Shown here: positions 63,567 to 64,000 of the stretch, piece after piece
Layout of the letters: each line of letters opens with the position of its first letter
Position numbering within the stretch: the stretch's first letter is position 1
Assembly: GCF_013170705.1 (NCBI RefSeq)
Contig: NZ_CP033334.1
Location: 2,457,501 to 2,521,500 of the forward strand
Source of the DNA: Mesorhizobium loti
GTDB lineage: Bacteria; Pseudomonadota; Alphaproteobacteria; Rhizobiales; Rhizobiaceae
Direction: 5' to 3'
Length of the DNA stretch: 64,000 nucleotides
Program-made: the position numbers and the translations under genes
Notes under the pieces: generated by a model
Seen by the model: only the letters and a program-made list of their open reading frames with translations
Told to the model about the DNA's origin: nothing
Databases searched by the model: none

Positions 63567-64000
63567 ATGCCCGACTTTCTCCTCGTTGACCTATCCCGGC
63601 TGCAGTTCGCGCTGACAGCCCTCTACCATTTCCTGTTCGTGCCGCTGACGCTTGGCCTCTCCATCCTGATCGCCATGATGGAGACCGTCTATGTCATGAC
63701 CCGTCGCACCATCTGGCGCGACATGACCAAGTTCTGGGGCGTGCTGTTCGGCATCAATTTCGCCCTCGGCGTCGCCACCGGCATCACCATGGAATTCCAG
63801 TTCGGCATGAACTGGGCCTACTATTCGCACTATGTCGGCGACGTGTTCGGCGCGCCGCTCGCCATCGAGGGCCTGATGGCTTTCTTCCTCGAAGCCACCT
63901 TTGTCGGGCTCTTCTTCTTCGGCTGGGACAGGCTGTCGGCCCGCGCGCATATGATCGTGACCTGGTTGATGGCGCTTGGCACCAATTTCTCCGCGCTCTG
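63567..64000 (+). CDS. cydA: Cytochrome bd ubiquinol oxidase subunit I (partial)
   Basis: The first 144 codons of subunit I of cytochrome bd, the high-affinity terminal oxidase; it continues past the window edge. The N-terminus has [39 protein letters not shown], where His21 matches the haem b595 ligand (His19 in E. coli). [27 protein letters not shown] and [30 protein letters not shown] follow, both family hallmarks (Glu of the proton path included). The ATG 63567 follows AAAGGA. It is divergent from cydDC. Confidence 0.97.
   Translation, partial: MPDFLLVDLSRLQFALTALYHFLFVPLTLGLSILIAMMETVYVMTRRTIWRDMTKFWGVLFGINFALGVATGITMEFQFGMNWAYYSHYVGDVFGAPLAIEGLMAFFLEATFVGLFFFGWDRLSARAHMIVTWLMALGTNFSAL

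Overview
The window is high-GC DNA from an alphaproteobacterium of the Hyphomicrobiales (Rhizobiales), most like Mesorhizobium. This rests on the protein set (split carA and carB, yqeY, dnaG and rpoD with alphaproteobacterial features, mntH/mntR, cydDC-cydA), on strong G/C bias at third codon positions, and on many short palindromic intergenic repeats of the kind common in that genus. No rRNA, tRNA, CRISPR array, transposase or phage gene was seen. Taxonomy is an inference without a database search.

Layout. 1-5 kb: small stress and cupin proteins, a DUF559 endonuclease set between inverted palindromic repeats, a YihY membrane protein and a tandem pair of RidA genes. 5.1-7.2 kb: an AT-richer island with an HsdR_N-type nuclease-like protein, an ATP-grasp peptide ligase and a 68-residue putative precursor peptide. 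This looks like a compact graspetide (omega-ester RiPP) locus and is the most notable finding. 7.3-28.8 kb: carB, an SH3 protein, a phosphoesterase, a deaminase, ArsR/MFS, MarR/SDR and LysE/LysR pairs, a DHFR-like and a PCMT-like protein, mntH/mntR, a zinc peptidase, an MFS/aldo-keto reductase pair, carA and yqeY.

28.9-48.9 kb is about 20 kb of accessory genes between yqeY and dnaG. It holds an L,D-transpeptidase, an AraC/SDR pair sharing a 15-bp motif, a minimal DnaB-like ATPase, and a D-amino-acid/D-peptide locus (DmpA-type peptidase, amino-acid ABC transporter, D-amino-acid aminotransferase, LysR regulator, DppA-type D-aminopeptidase). It continues with a MerR-controlled Zn/Cd/Pb P-type ATPase carrying a His-rich linker, further SDR/LysR/MFS genes, a Na/Pi cotransporter and an RcnB-like protein.

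48.9-53.4 kb is dnaG-rpoD. 53.4-64 kb holds a TauD-type dioxygenase, a GYD protein, a DUF333 protein, an EamA transporter with a 60-residue His-rich tail, a DCC-family thiol protein, an autoregulated PadR gene, a PspA/YiaA module opposite a TetR gene with three operator-like palindromes, an HlyU-like gene, and cydDC divergent from cydA across an FNR/FixK-type box. cydA runs off the right edge.

Start codons were often moved inward from the longest open frame, using family start positions, ribosome binding sites and repeat or promoter boundaries. Regulatory sites are motif-level predictions only.
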